Shown here: positions 1-10,800 of the stretch, piece after piece
Position numbering within the stretch: position 1 is the stretch's first letter
Layout: every line of letters begins with the position of its first letter
Source: Paraflavitalea devenefica
Lineage (GTDB): Bacteria > Bacteroidota > Bacteroidia > Chitinophagales > Chitinophagaceae
Length of the DNA stretch: 64,000 nucleotides
Reading direction: 5' to 3'
Assembly: GCF_011759375.1 (NCBI RefSeq)
Contig: NZ_JAARML010000005.1
Span: forward strand, 186,001-250,000
Notes under the pieces: generated by a model
Seen by the model: only the letters and a program-made list of their open reading frames with translations
Told to the model about the DNA's origin: nothing
The model's database searches: none
Position numbers and translations under genes: made by a program

Positions 1-946
1 GGAAGCAGCTATTGAACTGGGCTTTCTGAATGACAGGTTGCTACTCACTGCTGCCTTTTACCGCAACCGTACCAGCAACCAGCTTATTAACTTCACGGTA
101 AGTCCGCAAACCGGGTTTACCACCTACCAGTCAAACCTGCCGGCATTGGTTGAGAACAAAGGATGGGAGTTCTCCCTCAGCAGCACCAATATCCGCAATA
201 AGGATTTTACCTGGAGTACTTCGCTCAATGTAAGCCTCAACCGGAATAAACTATTGAAGTTCGATAACATAGAAAAGACATCTTACTTTGGCCAATACAT
301 AGTAGGCAATCCCATCAGCAGCGTGTATGTGTATCACTACAAAGGCATTGATACGCTCACCGGATTGCCCTCTTTCGAAGATGCCAATAAAAGCGGTACC
401 ATCACAGGTGGATTTGCTGCTACCGGCCGGGGCGACCGGTATTTTGCCGGCACTACTTACCCGGAATACTTTGGAGGTCTTTCCAATACCTTTAAATACA
501 AAGGCCTTTCACTGGACATCCTCTTCCAGTTTGTGAAACAAAAAGCAAGAAGCATCATGAGCGCTTCTTTCTATCCACCGGGTTATATGTATAACGCTTC
601 GGCCGAAGTGGTGCACGAATACCTGGCGCTGGGTTCGCGGGATAAACTCATCACCGCTACTACTTCACCGTCCTCCGCTTTAGCCGCTTACTTAGCTTAT
701 TCCAACTATACCGGTTCCGATGCGTTGCTGGTGGATGCTTCCTTTATACGGCTGAAGAACGTAAGCCTGTCTTACAGTCTCCCGGAAAAGCTGCTGCGCA
801 AAGCCCGGCTCAACAACCTGCGTCTATATGTACAGGGACAGAACCTGTTTACCATTACTTCCTACGATGGATTTGATCCGGAATCACAGTCGGTAAGCGT
901 GCCGCCTTTAAGGACCATTGTTACAGGTATTCAGTTCACCTTTTAA
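1..946 (+). CDS. SusC/RagA-family TonB-dependent outer-membrane receptor, C-terminal part
   Basis: This is the last ~315 codons of a SusC-like TonB-dependent porin; the 5' part lies outside the window and the frame is open from base 2. The first visible residues (EAAIELGFLNDRLLLTAAFY) match the late beta-barrel of SusC proteins, where an ELGF-DRL strand is followed by FYRN. The protein ends in GIQFTF, and a terminal Phe is usual for outer-membrane barrels. A SusD gene follows 13 bases after the stop, so the two form a SusCD uptake pair. In known pairs SusC is the channel and SusD the lid that binds glycans or peptides. The substrate cannot be read from this fragment. Confidence 0.93.
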   Translation, partial: EAAIELGFLNDRLLLTAAFYRNRTSNQLINFTVSPQTGFTTYQSNLPALVENKGWEFSLSSTNIRNKDFTWSTSLNVSLNRNKLLKFDNIEKTSYFGQYIVGNPISSVYVYHYKGIDTLTGLPSFEDANKSGTITGGFAATGRGDRYFAGTTYPEYFGGLSNTFKYKGLSLDILFQFVKQKARSIMSASFYPPGYMYNASAEVVHEYLALGSRDKLITATTSPSSALAAYLAYSNYTGSDALLVDASFIRLKNVSLSYSLPEKLLRKARLNNLRLYVQGQNLFTITSYDGFDPESQSVSVPPLRTIVTGIQFTF

Positions 947-959
947 ATCAGCTACTACC

Positions 960-2357
960 ATGTTTAAAACATACATCATACCGGTTATTACCTTCTCCCT
1001 GGCCATTGCCTTGCTGCCGGGTTGTAACAAGCTTGTTGAAATAGATCCGCCGCTGAATGAAATGAGCTCCGAACGGGTATTCAAATCGGATAATACAGCG
1101 AAGTCAACATTGTCAGGTTTATACAGCCTCTTGTCGCAGTCCCAGGCACAGGTTATACAGCTCACGCTTTTCCCGGCCCTTGGATCGGATGAACTGGAGC
1201 TTCTGCCCGCCAGCGTTACCTATGAGGATGTGCGGAACAATACCATGCAGGCCACTTCTTCCAATGCCTCCGGTTTTTTTAATGATCTCTATGCTTCTGT
1301 ATACCGCGCCAACAGCATCATTGAAGGACTGCAGAAATATACCGGCACTTCTGCCGCGGTGAAAAAGCAACTAACAGGAGAGGCGAAATTCATCAGGGCT
1401 TATTGTTACTTCTACCTTGTTAATCTTTTTGGTAAAGTGCCGCTGGTGCTGGAAACAGATGTTACAAAAACGGCTTACCTGCCAAGGACATCTGTAGACT
1501 CCGTATATGACCAGATCATTAAAGACCTGACAGATGCAAAGGATAGCCTGCCTGCTGATTATTCCGCTTCATCAGGCAACCGCACCAATGCCAATAAGTA
1601 TGCGGCTACTGCTTTACTGGCGAGGGCTTATCTCTATACCGGCAATTACACGGCAGCAGAGAGCAATGCTACAGAAGTGATCAATGCTACTTCGCTTTAT
1701 TCACTGATACCTGCTGCCAGCATGGGCACCGGTGTTTTTATAAAGAACAGCGCAGAAGCCATTCTGCAGTTTATGCCTTACCTCAATGCGACTAACAGCT
1801 ACACAGCAGAAGGCGCCACCTTTGTGACCACTACCTCGCAGTATTCCCTGCGCACTACTTATGTGAATGCTTTTGAAGCCGGCGATCTCCGCAGGTTGAA
1901 GTGGATCAACGAGGTAACGCTTAATGGGGTGGTCAACTACCAGCCTTATAAATACAAGTACAGGACCAATGCGCTGGCGGTAGCGGCCGGTGTTACCGAG
2001 TATCCCATGGTATTAAGGCTGGCCGAGCAATACCTCATCCGTGCCGAAGCGCGGGCGAATACCGATAATAGCACAGGTGCCCTGGCCGACCTGAAAGTAA
2101 TACGCAACCGTGCAGGTCTGGCGGAAAGCACTACTACTGATAAAGCGGCCCTGTTGCTGGAAATAGAAAAAGAAAGGCAAACAGAATTATTCTGTGAGCT
2201 GGGCCACCGCTGGTTTGATCTGAAACGTACGGGGCGGTCTGATGCAGTGATAGGAGCTATAAAAACTACCTGGAATAGTACAGACGCTTTGTATCCCATA
2301 CCGCAAACAGCGAGAGACGCAAACCCTAATCTATCACAAAACGACGGGTACAACTAA
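960..2357 (+). CDS. SusD/RagB-family nutrient-binding outer-membrane lipoprotein
   Basis: SusD-like surface lipoprotein, about 465 residues. The ATG at 960 is preferred over an earlier in-frame codon because it begins a lipoprotein signal, MFKTYIIPVITFSLAIALLPGC, with the lipobox Cys near residue 21. The C-terminal half has the family hallmarks: RLAEQYLIRAEARA, the L-IRNRAGL helix, and EKERQTELFCELGHRWFDLKRTGR near the end. TPR-like helices fill the middle. It pairs with the SusC gene directly upstream. A GTGCGTG palindrome lies just after the stop. A zinc-protease lipoprotein and a TlpA-type protein follow on the same strand, so a peptide substrate is conceivable, but this is inference only. 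Confidence 0.94.
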   Translation: MFKTYIIPVITFSLAIALLPGCNKLVEIDPPLNEMSSERVFKSDNTAKSTLSGLYSLLSQSQAQVIQLTLFPALGSDELELLPASVTYEDVRNNTMQATSSNASGFFNDLYASVYRANSIIEGLQKYTGTSAAVKKQLTGEAKFIRAYCYFYLVNLFGKVPLVLETDVTKTAYLPRTSVDSVYDQIIKDLTDAKDSLPADYSASSGNRTNANKYAATALLARAYLYTGNYTAAESNATEVINATSLYSLIPAASMGTGVFIKNSAEAILQFMPYLNATNSYTAEGATFVTTTSQYSLRTTYVNAFEAGDLRRLKWINEVTLNGVVNYQPYKYKYRTNALAVAAGVTEYPMVLRLAEQYLIRAEARANTDNSTGALADLKVIRNRAGLAESTTTDKAALLLEIEKERQTELFCELGHRWFDLKRTGRSDAVIGAIKTTWNSTDALYPIPQTARDANPNLSQNDGYN

Positions 2358-2363
2358 TTCGCC

Positions 2364-2387
2364 CCGGTGCGTGTCCCCACGCACCGG
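2364..2387. repeat. Dispersed palindrome, copy 1 (GTGCGTG variant)
   Basis: A 24-bp near-perfect palindrome, CCGGTGCGTG / CACGCACCGG around TCCC, preceded by GCC. It is the divergent member of the family that elsewhere reads GGTTCGTG...CACGAACC. It lies 6 bases after the SusD stop and could fold as a hairpin in the mRNA, but no T-run follows. Confidence 0.7.
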
Positions 2388-2419
2388 AATAGAGTAATCA
2401 TTCATTTATCATCACAATC

Positions 2420-4945
2420 ATGCACCAAAAAACATTAAGCAAGGTCCTTGCAGGCTGTTTTGTATTGACCTTACCCGCCTGCTTTGTAACGAAGAAAAAG
2501 AAAACGCCTCCCCCCGCGCCGCCTGTGGCTGCGGTAAGGAAGGATACCGCACGCCCGGCTACGGCCATTAAACAGTATAAGGACTTCATTACGCCAAAGA
2601 CCATCACGCAAAAAGGGTTGTTCACCGTTCACCAGGCAGAAGGCAAATATTATTTTGAACTGGCCGATTCTCTCCTGGGCCGCGACATTATGGTCATCAC
2701 CCGTTTTATTAAAACACCGGCCGGGGCCGCCAATTATGGCGGTGAAGAACTCAATGAGCAGGTGATCCGGTGGGAGAAGGGACCTTTCAATAATATATTC
2801 CTGCGCGCTGTGACACTGATCAGTGCGGCTGATAGTACCAACATGATCTATAAAGCTGTCAGCAACTCCAACCTCGACCCCATCATCGCTGCTTTTGATA
2901 TCAAGGCCGTGGGCAAAGATTCAACCAGCACCCTGATAGACGTAACCGATTTCTTTAAAAGCGATGCGCCCATCCTCTCCATCAGTGGTGAGGCGAAAAG
3001 GGTTTTCGGCATGGGGCCACTGGCCAATGACAGGAGTTATATCAAGAGCATCCGCACGTATCCCATCAACACGGAAGTGTGCATGGTGCGTACCTGGCCG
3101 GCCACGCCCTCGCCCACGACACGGCTGCCGGCTGTCTTTGCAGGAGCGATGACCCTTGAACTGAACAATTCATTCATCCTGCTGCCTCAAGTGCCGATGC
3201 GCAAACGCCTGTTCGATTACCGGGTGGGTTATTTTGCCAGTGAATACAACCTGTACGGCGATGATCAGCAGGAAGTAGAAAGCAAAACTTTTATTCATCG
3301 CTGGCGGCTGGAACCACGCGAGGAAGATATGGACAAGTGGAAGCGCGGAGAGCTGGTAGTACCGAAAAAGCCCATCGTTTATTATATAGATCCTGCCACC
3401 CCTAAAAAGTGGCGGCCTTACCTTATTGCAGGTATCAATGACTGGCAGGTGGCTTTTGAAAAAGCAGGATTTAAAAATGCCATCACAGGTAAAGAATGGC
3501 CGGAAGCCGATACCACCATGAGCCTGGAAGATGCCCGCTATTCGGTAATACGGTATTATGCTTCTCCTACTGAGAATGCCTATGGCCCCAACATCGCCGA
3601 CCCGCGTAGTGGCGAGATCATAGAAAGTCATGTGGGCTGGTTTCATAACGTGATGAGACTGGTGCATGACTGGTACATGGTACAGGCTGCAGCTATTGAT
3701 CCACGCGCCCGGAAAATGGTGTTTGATGATGAACTGATGGGACAACTGATCCGTTTTGTATCCTCTCACGAAATTGGGCATACACTGGGCCTGCGCCACA
3801 ATATGGGCAGTAGCAGCCGTACACCGGTAGAAAACCTGCGCAACAAAGCCTGGGTGGAAGCGCATGGACATACGGCCTCTATTATGGATTATGCCCGTTT
3901 CAACTATGTGGCGCAGCCGGAAGATAGCATCAGCGAAAAAGGTATATTTCCCCGTATTGGTGATTACGACAAGTGGGCCATTCAATGGGGCTATTCACCC
4001 ATCACCGGCACCAGTGATGAAAAGGAAGATCATAAAATACTGAACCGCTGGATCATTGATAGCCTGAAAGCCAATCCCCGTTTATGGTTTAGTGGAGAAG
4101 GGAAAGACTTCGATCCACGCTCACAAACGGAAGACCTGGGCAATAATGCCATGCAGGCCAATGAATATGGCATCAAGAACCTGAAACGCATTATGCCACA
4201 CCTGGCCGAATGGACCAAAGTAGAAGGAGAGGGGTATGCAAACCTGGCCCACATGTATGGAAAGGTATTGGACCAGGTAGACCGGTATGTTTCGCATGCC
4301 CTGAAATACATTTGCGGTGTATACCAGACTGCCAAAAGTGTAGAACAACCGGGTGATCTTTTTGAACCTACACCAAAGGCATTGCAAAAAGAAGCTGTTG
4401 CCTTTATCAACCGTCATCTCTTCGATACACCGCATTGGTTGCTCGATAAAAGCATCCTGAATAAAGTAAGCCATCCCTTGCTCACCAATGGAGAGAAACT
4501 GGCCGATATGCAGAAGACCATGCTCATGCTGGTATTGTCCGGTGGCCGGATGAATCGTATGACGATTGATGTGAACCGCTGGGGTGCAGCCAATACCTAT
4601 ACGCCGCATGAACTGATACAGGACGTAAAGGCAACCGTATGGCGTGAATTAAAGACAAAACAGCCCATTGACAACTTCCGCCGTGATCTGCAAAAAACTT
4701 ACGTATCCATCTTTGCCAGCCAGCTGGATCCTAATGCTGTACAGGGGGGTATCCAGGGCCTGCTGGTGTCTATGTCGGCTTCCACCATCGTGAACACCGA
4801 TATCAAGGCCATTGCGTTGGCCCATCTTACAGCATTGAAGAAGGAGGTTACGGCTGCCATACCTGGCACTAAAGACAGGATGAGCCTTGAGCATTTGCAG
4901 TTTGTATTACAAATGATCAATAAAGCGCTGGACAATAAAAAGTAA
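2420..4945 (+). CDS. Zinc-dependent metalloprotease lipoprotein (DUF5117/DUF4953 type)
   Basis: Predicted outer-membrane or periplasmic lipoprotein of 841 residues: MHQKTLSKVLAGCFVLTLPAC gives a lipobox with Cys at about residue 21, followed by a Lys- and Pro-rich linker. The catalytic motif SHEIGHTLGLRHN is an extended HExxHxxGxxH zinc site (H450, E451, H454, H460), the metzincin-like arrangement of this Bacteroidota family. A Met-containing stretch, ASIMDYARFNY near residue 487, fits the Met-turn position. The N-terminal domain corresponds to DUF5117/5118 and the central part to DUF4953. Length is normal for the family. It is followed after 5 bases by a TlpA-like gene, so the two are likely co-transcribed. 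The protein substrate is unknown. Confidence 0.9.
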   Translation: MHQKTLSKVLAGCFVLTLPACFVTKKKKTPPPAPPVAAVRKDTARPATAIKQYKDFITPKTITQKGLFTVHQAEGKYYFELADSLLGRDIMVITRFIKTPAGAANYGGEELNEQVIRWEKGPFNNIFLRAVTLISAADSTNMIYKAVSNSNLDPIIAAFDIKAVGKDSTSTLIDVTDFFKSDAPILSISGEAKRVFGMGPLANDRSYIKSIRTYPINTEVCMVRTWPATPSPTTRLPAVFAGAMTLELNNSFILLPQVPMRKRLFDYRVGYFASEYNLYGDDQQEVESKTFIHRWRLEPREEDMDKWKRGELVVPKKPIVYYIDPATPKKWRPYLIAGINDWQVAFEKAGFKNAITGKEWPEADTTMSLEDARYSVIRYYASPTENAYGPNIADPRSGEIIESHVGWFHNVMRLVHDWYMVQAAAIDPRARKMVFDDELMGQLIRFVSSHEIGHTLGLRHNMGSSSRTPVENLRNKAWVEAHGHTASIMDYARFNYVAQPEDSISEKGIFPRIGDYDKWAIQWGYSPITGTSDEKEDHKILNRWIIDSLKANPRLWFSGEGKDFDPRSQTEDLGNNAMQANEYGIKNLKRIMPHLAEWTKVEGEGYANLAHMYGKVLDQVDRYVSHALKYICGVYQTAKSVEQPGDLFEPTPKALQKEAVAFINRHLFDTPHWLLDKSILNKVSHPLLTNGEKLADMQKTMLMLVLSGGRMNRMTIDVNRWGAANTYTPHELIQDVKATVWRELKTKQPIDNFRRDLQKTYVSIFASQLDPNAVQGGIQGLLVSMSASTIVNTDIKAIALAHLTALKKEVTAAIPGTKDRMSLEHLQFVLQMINKALDNKK

Positions 4946-4950
4946 GTACC

Positions 4951-6081
4951 ATGCCGAAAATACATTACATCCTCGCGGCTGCTGTTATCACACTCTGCTC
5001 CGCAGCGTCCCCTATCCGCCCTGGTTCGTGGGGACACGAACCGGGGCAGGGGTTCACCATCAACGGTCACATAGAAGGCCTCTCTTCCGGCACCGTTTAC
5101 CTTGTTCATGAGTACGATCAAACCACCTTTACAGATTCTGCCGCTGTTACAAATGGACGGTTTGTGATAAATGGCCGCCTGCCGGAGCCGCTGGTCTGCA
5201 CCCTGAAAGTGTCGGGCACTAATCAGATCAGGATATTCTTTGTGGAGAATGCACAACTGTCTGTAACGGGCAGCCTGCGCTCACTGCACAATGTGGTCAT
5301 TACAGGGAGCCGGGAGAATGACGTGTGGAACGGCTTCAAGGATAACGGGCAGGAGGTAATTGGTGAAAAAATAATGGAAGTGCGACAAGCTGCCAGGAAC
5401 AGGAACAACCTGGCGGATTCCCAGCGGGCCACCTTGTCCCCGGCGGACCATGTCATCATTGATGTTTTCAAAGACAGCGTGATGCAATCCTTTGTGACGT
5501 CACATACCACTTCGGTAGCGGCCGCTTTTATTATCTATAACACCTACGTTGTTTATCCTGATTCTGCAAGGGCCAGCCGACTGTATGACCTGTTGAGTGA
5601 GGAAGTAAAACATTCCTATTATGGCCGGCGCATCCGGCAATACCTGGAAGCGCCGGTGGTGACTGCCATCGGGCAAAAAGCGCCGGGTTTTTCCCTCCCC
5701 GATACAGCAGGTAATATGATTTCTCTTGCTGGCATTAAAGGGAAGTATATACTGATAGATTTCTGGGCAAGCTGGTGTGGCCCCTGTCGTAAAGAACATC
5801 CTTTTCTGATAGCTGCTCATAACAGGTTTCATGCTAAAGGGTTCGACATCCTCAGTATCTCGGTGGATGAGAGCCGGGAGGCCTGGCTAACGGCTATCCA
5901 TAAAGATGGCCTGCTTTGGCAGCAGGTATCGGATGGCAAGGGGATGGGAGGAATAGTGCCGGGTATGTATGGCGTAAAAAGTATACCTAAAAACTTCCTG
6001 CTGGATAAAACGGGGACCATCATTGCCAGGAACCTGCGGGGTGAAGAGCTCGCAAAGAAATTAGAAATGCTGTTGCCCTAA
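4951..6081 (+). CDS. TlpA-like thiol:disulfide oxidoreductase with N-terminal DUF4369
   Basis: Exported thioredoxin-fold protein of 376 residues. Residues 1-20 form a signal peptide (MPKIHYILAAAVITLCSAAS). A DUF4369 beta-domain follows (about 34-120: FTINGHIEGLSSGTVYLV...), then a helical linker, and a C-terminal AhpC/TSA-TlpA domain (about 235-376). The redox motif is WCGPC, with Cys276 and Cys279, preceded by LIDFWAS. The cis-Pro loop is GVKSIPKNFLLD. Such proteins act in the periplasm. Residues 25-31 (GSWGHEP) are encoded by an inserted copy of the window's dispersed palindrome, placed just after the signal peptide where an insertion is tolerable. A strong terminator follows the gene. Confidence 0.92.
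   Translation: MPKIHYILAAAVITLCSAASPIRPGSWGHEPGQGFTINGHIEGLSSGTVYLVHEYDQTTFTDSAAVTNGRFVINGRLPEPLVCTLKVSGTNQIRIFFVENAQLSVTGSLRSLHNVVITGSRENDVWNGFKDNGQEVIGEKIMEVRQAARNRNNLADSQRATLSPADHVIIDVFKDSVMQSFVTSHTTSVAAAFIIYNTYVVYPDSARASRLYDLLSEEVKHSYYGRRIRQYLEAPVVTAIGQKAPGFSLPDTAGNMISLAGIKGKYILIDFWASWCGPCRKEHPFLIAAHNRFHAKGFDILSISVDESREAWLTAIHKDGLLWQQVSDGKGMGGIVPGMYGVKSIPKNFLLDKTGTIIARNLRGEELAKKLEMLLP
5023..5042. repeat. Dispersed palindrome, copy 2, in frame inside a coding region
   Basis: GGTTCGTGGGGACACGAACC, a 20-bp imperfect palindrome, lies in frame in the TlpA-like gene and encodes GSWGHEP. The copy at 18192 is identical in sequence and reading frame. The site is the junction between signal peptide and mature domain. 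Confidence 0.85.
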
Positions 6082-6126
6082 GCTAATAATACAGCTTTGA
6101 GCATTCTTTTGTTACCCCGTTTATCA

Positions 6127-6152
6127 GGGAGCTCTTCCGGGCTCCCTTTTTT
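6127..6152 (+). terminator. Rho-independent terminator of the plus-strand operon
   Basis: GGGAGC and GCTCCC arms enclose TCTTCCGG and are followed directly by TTTTTT. It lies 45 bases after the TlpA-like stop codon and faces the minus-strand terminator next to it. Confidence 0.85.
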
Positions 6153-6156
6153 GATG

Positions 6157-6194
6157 CAAAAAAAGCCCGGTGGAGGCTCTTGCTCCACCGGGGC
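6157..6194 (-). terminator. Rho-independent terminator of the minus-strand SusCD operon
   Basis: On the minus strand, GCCCCGGTGGAG and CTCCACCGGGC form a G/C-rich stem (one bulge) closed by CAAGAGC and followed by seven T residues. It lies downstream of the SusD-like gene that ends at 6271. Confidence 0.85.
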
Positions 6195-6270
6195 ACTTTA
6201 AAAATGGCCAGGGTCCCTCATAACATTAATGCAGTAATGTTATTCATCAGGCTGACCGGTATGTTTATCA

Positions 6271-7863
6271 CTAAGGCATAATCCATAATTTGCTCGTAGC
6301 CACGTCCGTTCCATTCGTCACTGCCTTCCAGTTATCACTGTTATAAGTGATCTCACTATCGGGATAAGTAAACCGCGTATAACTTCCAAAGTTGGCGGTA
6401 TAATATTGCGTATTTACAGCCGACATCGGCGTTTTACCACCCGTGCGGCGCAATAACGTCCAGGTATCCCAGGGCTGGCGGAACTGGTCTATCCATTCCT
6501 GCGCATAGATCTGCTTTAAGGCGTTGGCCGGTGTTGCTACATCATACGCCACATTGGTCAGCAGAGTGCTGATCTGTCCTGCCGTAGCGGTAGCTGCCGC
6601 TGGTTTGTTCACGGCCCATACCGGTGAGTTATAAGCAATACTGGTCCAGAAATTGAGGGAGGCGGTAACGCCGGCATCATATTCTGTCTTCGCCGTAGTA
6701 GCATTGGCCGTTACGCCCAGGCCCCTGTTATACACTTCGGCTTTCAGGAAATGCACTTCCGCAGCAGTGAGCATCAGCTCAGGAATATAATTCTTGTCCT
6801 GTTCAAAATACAGGTTAAAAGGAGAATATATGCAGGCCGCTCCTTTTTGAGCCCAGTTTGTGTAACGGTCCTGGTGATAAGGCGCTCCACCTTCTGTAGG
6901 CGTGGAGGTGGTGGGATTCTGCGGGTAAGCAGCCCAACTGCCGGCATTGTTGGTCTCAAAGAAATACCGGGCACGGGGATCAAAAATACCACTGCCATCA
7001 GTATTGTTATTAGACGACATCAATCCCCACATCGTGCTTCCCATACGCAGGTAGCAGTTGGCCGAGAAAGACCATTCCCGCCATTCCAGGACAAGTCCCG
7101 GTATTTTAGTGGGCCATAGTCCAATATTGTCTCCATCGGCCAATAAAGGCTTGCTCAATGCTTCGGTGATATGCGTTGCTGCCAGGGTGCTGTTCTTATC
7201 ATACATTGTGATGGCTACCCGCAGCCGCAGGCTATTGGCAAACTTGGTCCATAGCGCAATATCATTGCCCAAAAACGTCTCATAAGCACCTACGGAATAT
7301 TGAGAAGAGGATGTACTGAAATTATCAACGGCCCACTTCAGGTCGGTCAATACAGATGCGTAAATATCTGCCTGGCTATCATAAGCTGCTTTAAAAGCCG
7401 ATGATCCGTCAAGTGCTACCTTACCTGCTTTTGAGTAAGGCATGTTGCCATAATAATTGGTGGTCTTGATAGTCTTATAGGCCATAATGGTTTTCATCAT
7501 GGCGTACACATTGTTCATGCTGCTCACATCTTCACTGGCGGCAATGCGGCTTTCCAGTACCCGGTAAGTGCCCAATGTGTTGTAATAATTGTTCCAGGCG
7601 GCATCCCGTGCATTGAGATAGGGATATGAGCCGGAAGTGATCATACCCTGTTGTGTAATGGGGTAGATCCAGGCGTTGAATACCGACTGCTCGCCCGCAG
7701 TAAGCGGTAGAGAGCTGATCACTGCATTGAATAACTCCGGGATAGAGGCTGTGGTAGGTTGATTCCAGGGGGCATTCAACGATTCAAAATTCTTCTTACA
7801 GGCGCTGCCAAACAGCAAGGTGGAGAAAAGCAACAAGTATATACGTTGACGAATAGGTATCAT
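6271..7863 (-). CDS. SusD/RagB-family lipoprotein (SusD_2-like)
   Basis: 530-residue surface lipoprotein with signal MIPIRQRIYLLLFSTLLFGSAC; Cys22 is the lipidation site. The sequence (FESLNAPWNQPTTAS, YKTIKTTNYYGNMPYSKAG, ELMLTAAEVHFLKAEVYNRG, AQEWIDQFRQPWDTW) fits the SusD_2 branch. That branch is often paired with SusC proteins carrying an STN domain. It sits 17 bases downstream of such a SusC and is the last gene before a terminator. In the known architecture it caps the SusC channel and captures substrate. The substrate is unknown. The ECF sigma/FecR genes further upstream suggest substrate-responsive expression. Confidence 0.92.
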   Translation of the reverse strand: MIPIRQRIYLLLFSTLLFGSACKKNFESLNAPWNQPTTASIPELFNAVISSLPLTAGEQSVFNAWIYPITQQGMITSGSYPYLNARDAAWNNYYNTLGTYRVLESRIAASEDVSSMNNVYAMMKTIMAYKTIKTTNYYGNMPYSKAGKVALDGSSAFKAAYDSQADIYASVLTDLKWAVDNFSTSSSQYSVGAYETFLGNDIALWTKFANSLRLRVAITMYDKNSTLAATHITEALSKPLLADGDNIGLWPTKIPGLVLEWREWSFSANCYLRMGSTMWGLMSSNNNTDGSGIFDPRARYFFETNNAGSWAAYPQNPTTSTPTEGGAPYHQDRYTNWAQKGAACIYSPFNLYFEQDKNYIPELMLTAAEVHFLKAEVYNRGLGVTANATTAKTEYDAGVTASLNFWTSIAYNSPVWAVNKPAAATATAGQISTLLTNVAYDVATPANALKQIYAQEWIDQFRQPWDTWTLLRRTGGKTPMSAVNTQYYTANFGSYTRFTYPDSEITYNSDNWKAVTNGTDVATSKLWIMP

Positions 7864-7880
7864 AATCGGTTGTTTGAAGG

Positions 7881-10800
7881 TTAAAATCTCGCTTTTACAG
7901 AAAATCCTAAATCACGTGTGCCCGGGAATTGCGCCCACTGGATACCCTGGCCATTGCCCACACCATTCACCGCTTCGGGGTTCAGGTTATCCGGGAGGCT
8001 GGAGTACAGGTAAAAGAGATTACGGCCAATGAAAGAAATATCCAGGCCCTGCAATACTTTGGTCCCCTTCAGGAACTTAGCCGGTATGCTGTAAGTGAGT
8101 GTTACTTCCCGCAGCTTAACCCAGGTATTTTCAAACACCCCTTCACTGCGTGGCATAGCATTCACATTAGACCAGGCTTGTGAAGTGCCGGCATACTTCC
8201 ACATATAGTGTACTACATCTGTATTGGGCGTACCGTCGGCAAAAACACCATCCAAAATAACGCCGTGGTTGGCCTTGGTGCCATCGGGATAAGTATAAGC
8301 CAGACCGCCGCCATTCCTTTCTTTCAGGGTTTTTGGAGAAAGACCTTCCCCGATAGCAGCGCTGTAATCAGCAGAGAACAGGTCGCCACCGAGTTTGAAA
8401 TCGGTCAATACATACAAGCTGAAATTTTTATACCGTACATTATTGCTTAAGCCACCGGTCAGTTTGGGCGTGGCATTACCAATAGGCACCACATCAGTAG
8501 TAGTCACATATTGTGTACCCACTACCTGCGTGCCGGAGCCGCCATCGCTCATAACCCTTTTAACTACTTTTTTGCCATTGAGGTACGTGTAATCATAGCC
8601 ATAAATGGTACCGTAGTTTTCTCCTACCTTGGCGTACATCATCACCCCGTTGGAGCCCCAGAGGGAAGCCAGTTGGTACTTGTCTACACCTTCAGCCAGT
8701 GATACCACTTTGTTCTGGTTATGCGCGCCATTGAAGGTTACATCCCAGCGAAGGTCCCTTGTTTGAACCGGTGTCCCCTTGATAATAAACTCAAATCCTT
8801 TGTTGCTCAGTTCACCGGTATTAAACGTGATGGCGCTGGCGCCGGAAGAGGTGGCCAGTGTGGCGCTTAAGATCTGGCTGGTGGCCTTGCTGCTATAATA
8901 CGTAAAGTCAACATTCAGCCTGTTGTTGAAAAAGCCCAGTTCAAAACCTGCTTCATAAGAATTGTTCCGCTGGGGCTTCAGCAAATTGGCCGGAGGCAGG
9001 GAAGCTTGTAAGGAACGCACCGGGTAGCCGCCAAAAGAACCAGGCCCTATTTCGGTGTTTAAAAAATTGGAGATCACGTACTGGTTATAGGTATACTGCG
9101 TCTGATAAGGATTGGTGCCATTGGCGCTTTCTGCTGCTGACACTTTCAACTTGCCATAACTGAGCCAGCGCATATCACTGAAGGTTTCGCGGAATGCCTC
9201 TGTAAATATGAAGCTGGCGCTGGCCGAAGGAAAGAAATAAGAAGAGGTCTGTATCGGCAGGGTAGAGGACCAGTCATTTCTGCCAGCCACCTGCAGGAAC
9301 AAATAATTATCATAAGAAAGGTCCAGTATCCCGAACAAAGAGTTGATATTGTAGTCGCGTCTTGCTTCTGTAGGACTGGCGATGGAGTTGGTCGTATTAT
9401 TGGCTAAATAATATTGAAAGGGAACACTGAAAGGTCCTTTGTTATAGGAGTTTACATCATGCATCCTGCTCTTCAGCGCTGCATTGCCGATCATCAGGCT
9501 GCCATTGATCTTTTTGCCAAACAGGTTGTCCTTATGCAGCGTAGTAAAAGCCTCGAAATTGACATCCTTATTTTCTACCTGCTCTACGCCATAAGCGCCA
9601 AGGGTACCCAGTACATTGGTAGGGTAGTTCTTTGTTTCTATCGTGTTCATGGCATAGCTGAGAGAAGCACGGCCGGCAACCGATAACCAGGGTGTAAGAT
9701 CGGCCGTTAATTTAATAGAACCTAACAACTGGTTGCGCTTCAATTCCTGGTTGTTCATATACAACTCCCAGAACATGTCGCTAAAAGCATTGTTATTATA
9801 AGGATAATAGCCAAGCGGAGAGGTTTGCGCAAAAAAGTTCTTGCTGCCATCTGCCAGGCGATAAGAACTGAGCTCGATAGGCCTGTAATCCCTGGGCATA
9901 CCATAGATCATGAATTGCGCCCAGCCATTATCATTGGCAGGATCGGGAGTATTCAGCCGGTTATAATTGGTATAACTGGCGCTGACCTCAGCCTTCAGTT
10001 TCTTTGAAATGATAAGACTGGAACCAAGGTTGATATTATTCTGGTCATAATTACTGTTCGGTACAATGGCCGTATTGGTGAGCCTTGATAAACCTACGCG
10101 CACGGTACCAAAATCACCGCCACCACTGAAAGAAAGATTATGTGTAGTCGTATTGCCCGTGCGGAAAAACGCTTTCCGGTTATCAGGTTGTGGGCTCCAG
10201 GTGCGTTTTACACCGTCCCACCAGATAATTTCGGTGCCATCCAGTTTGCGTCCCCAGGATGCCGCAGGACCATACCAGCTAAACTTGTCCCAGGAAGAAT
10301 AGCCGCCCGGTATAGCGCCCCCCACCTGGTATTTATCGCCTGCAGGTTGTGCATCCCAGGGATAATTGCCGGGATAGCGGAGTTCACCGCTGGCAGTGGT
10401 GGGAAATCCAGGCTCGGCAGTCCACAAAGCATTGGCGCCACCGTAACCATATTCATTTTGTACATCCTGGTAACGGTAGGCATTGGTGTAAAAAGTGGAT
10501 ACATTATAATCAATGCCAAGACCGGGTCTTTTACTTCCTTTTTTGGTAGTAATCAGGATCACCCCATTGGAGCCCCTGGCGCCATACAGCGCAGCAGCGG
10601 CAGCGCCTTTCAGCACCGTAACATCCTCCACCTCATCACTGTTGATGAAGTTCATTACAGAGCCCCAGTCTTTAGGGCTTACTACATCTGCTCCTGCTGC
10701 GGTGGAAGCCATGCCACCGATGGGCTCGTTCTGTACCTGGATACCATCAATGACCAGCAGGGGCTGGTTATTGCCCAGGATACTGTTGTTGCCCCTGATA

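Noticed and set aside
3170..3985. Minus-strand open frame of 271 codons within the metalloprotease gene
   Set aside because: Shadow of the plus-strand gene, which has a signal peptide and the zinc motif.
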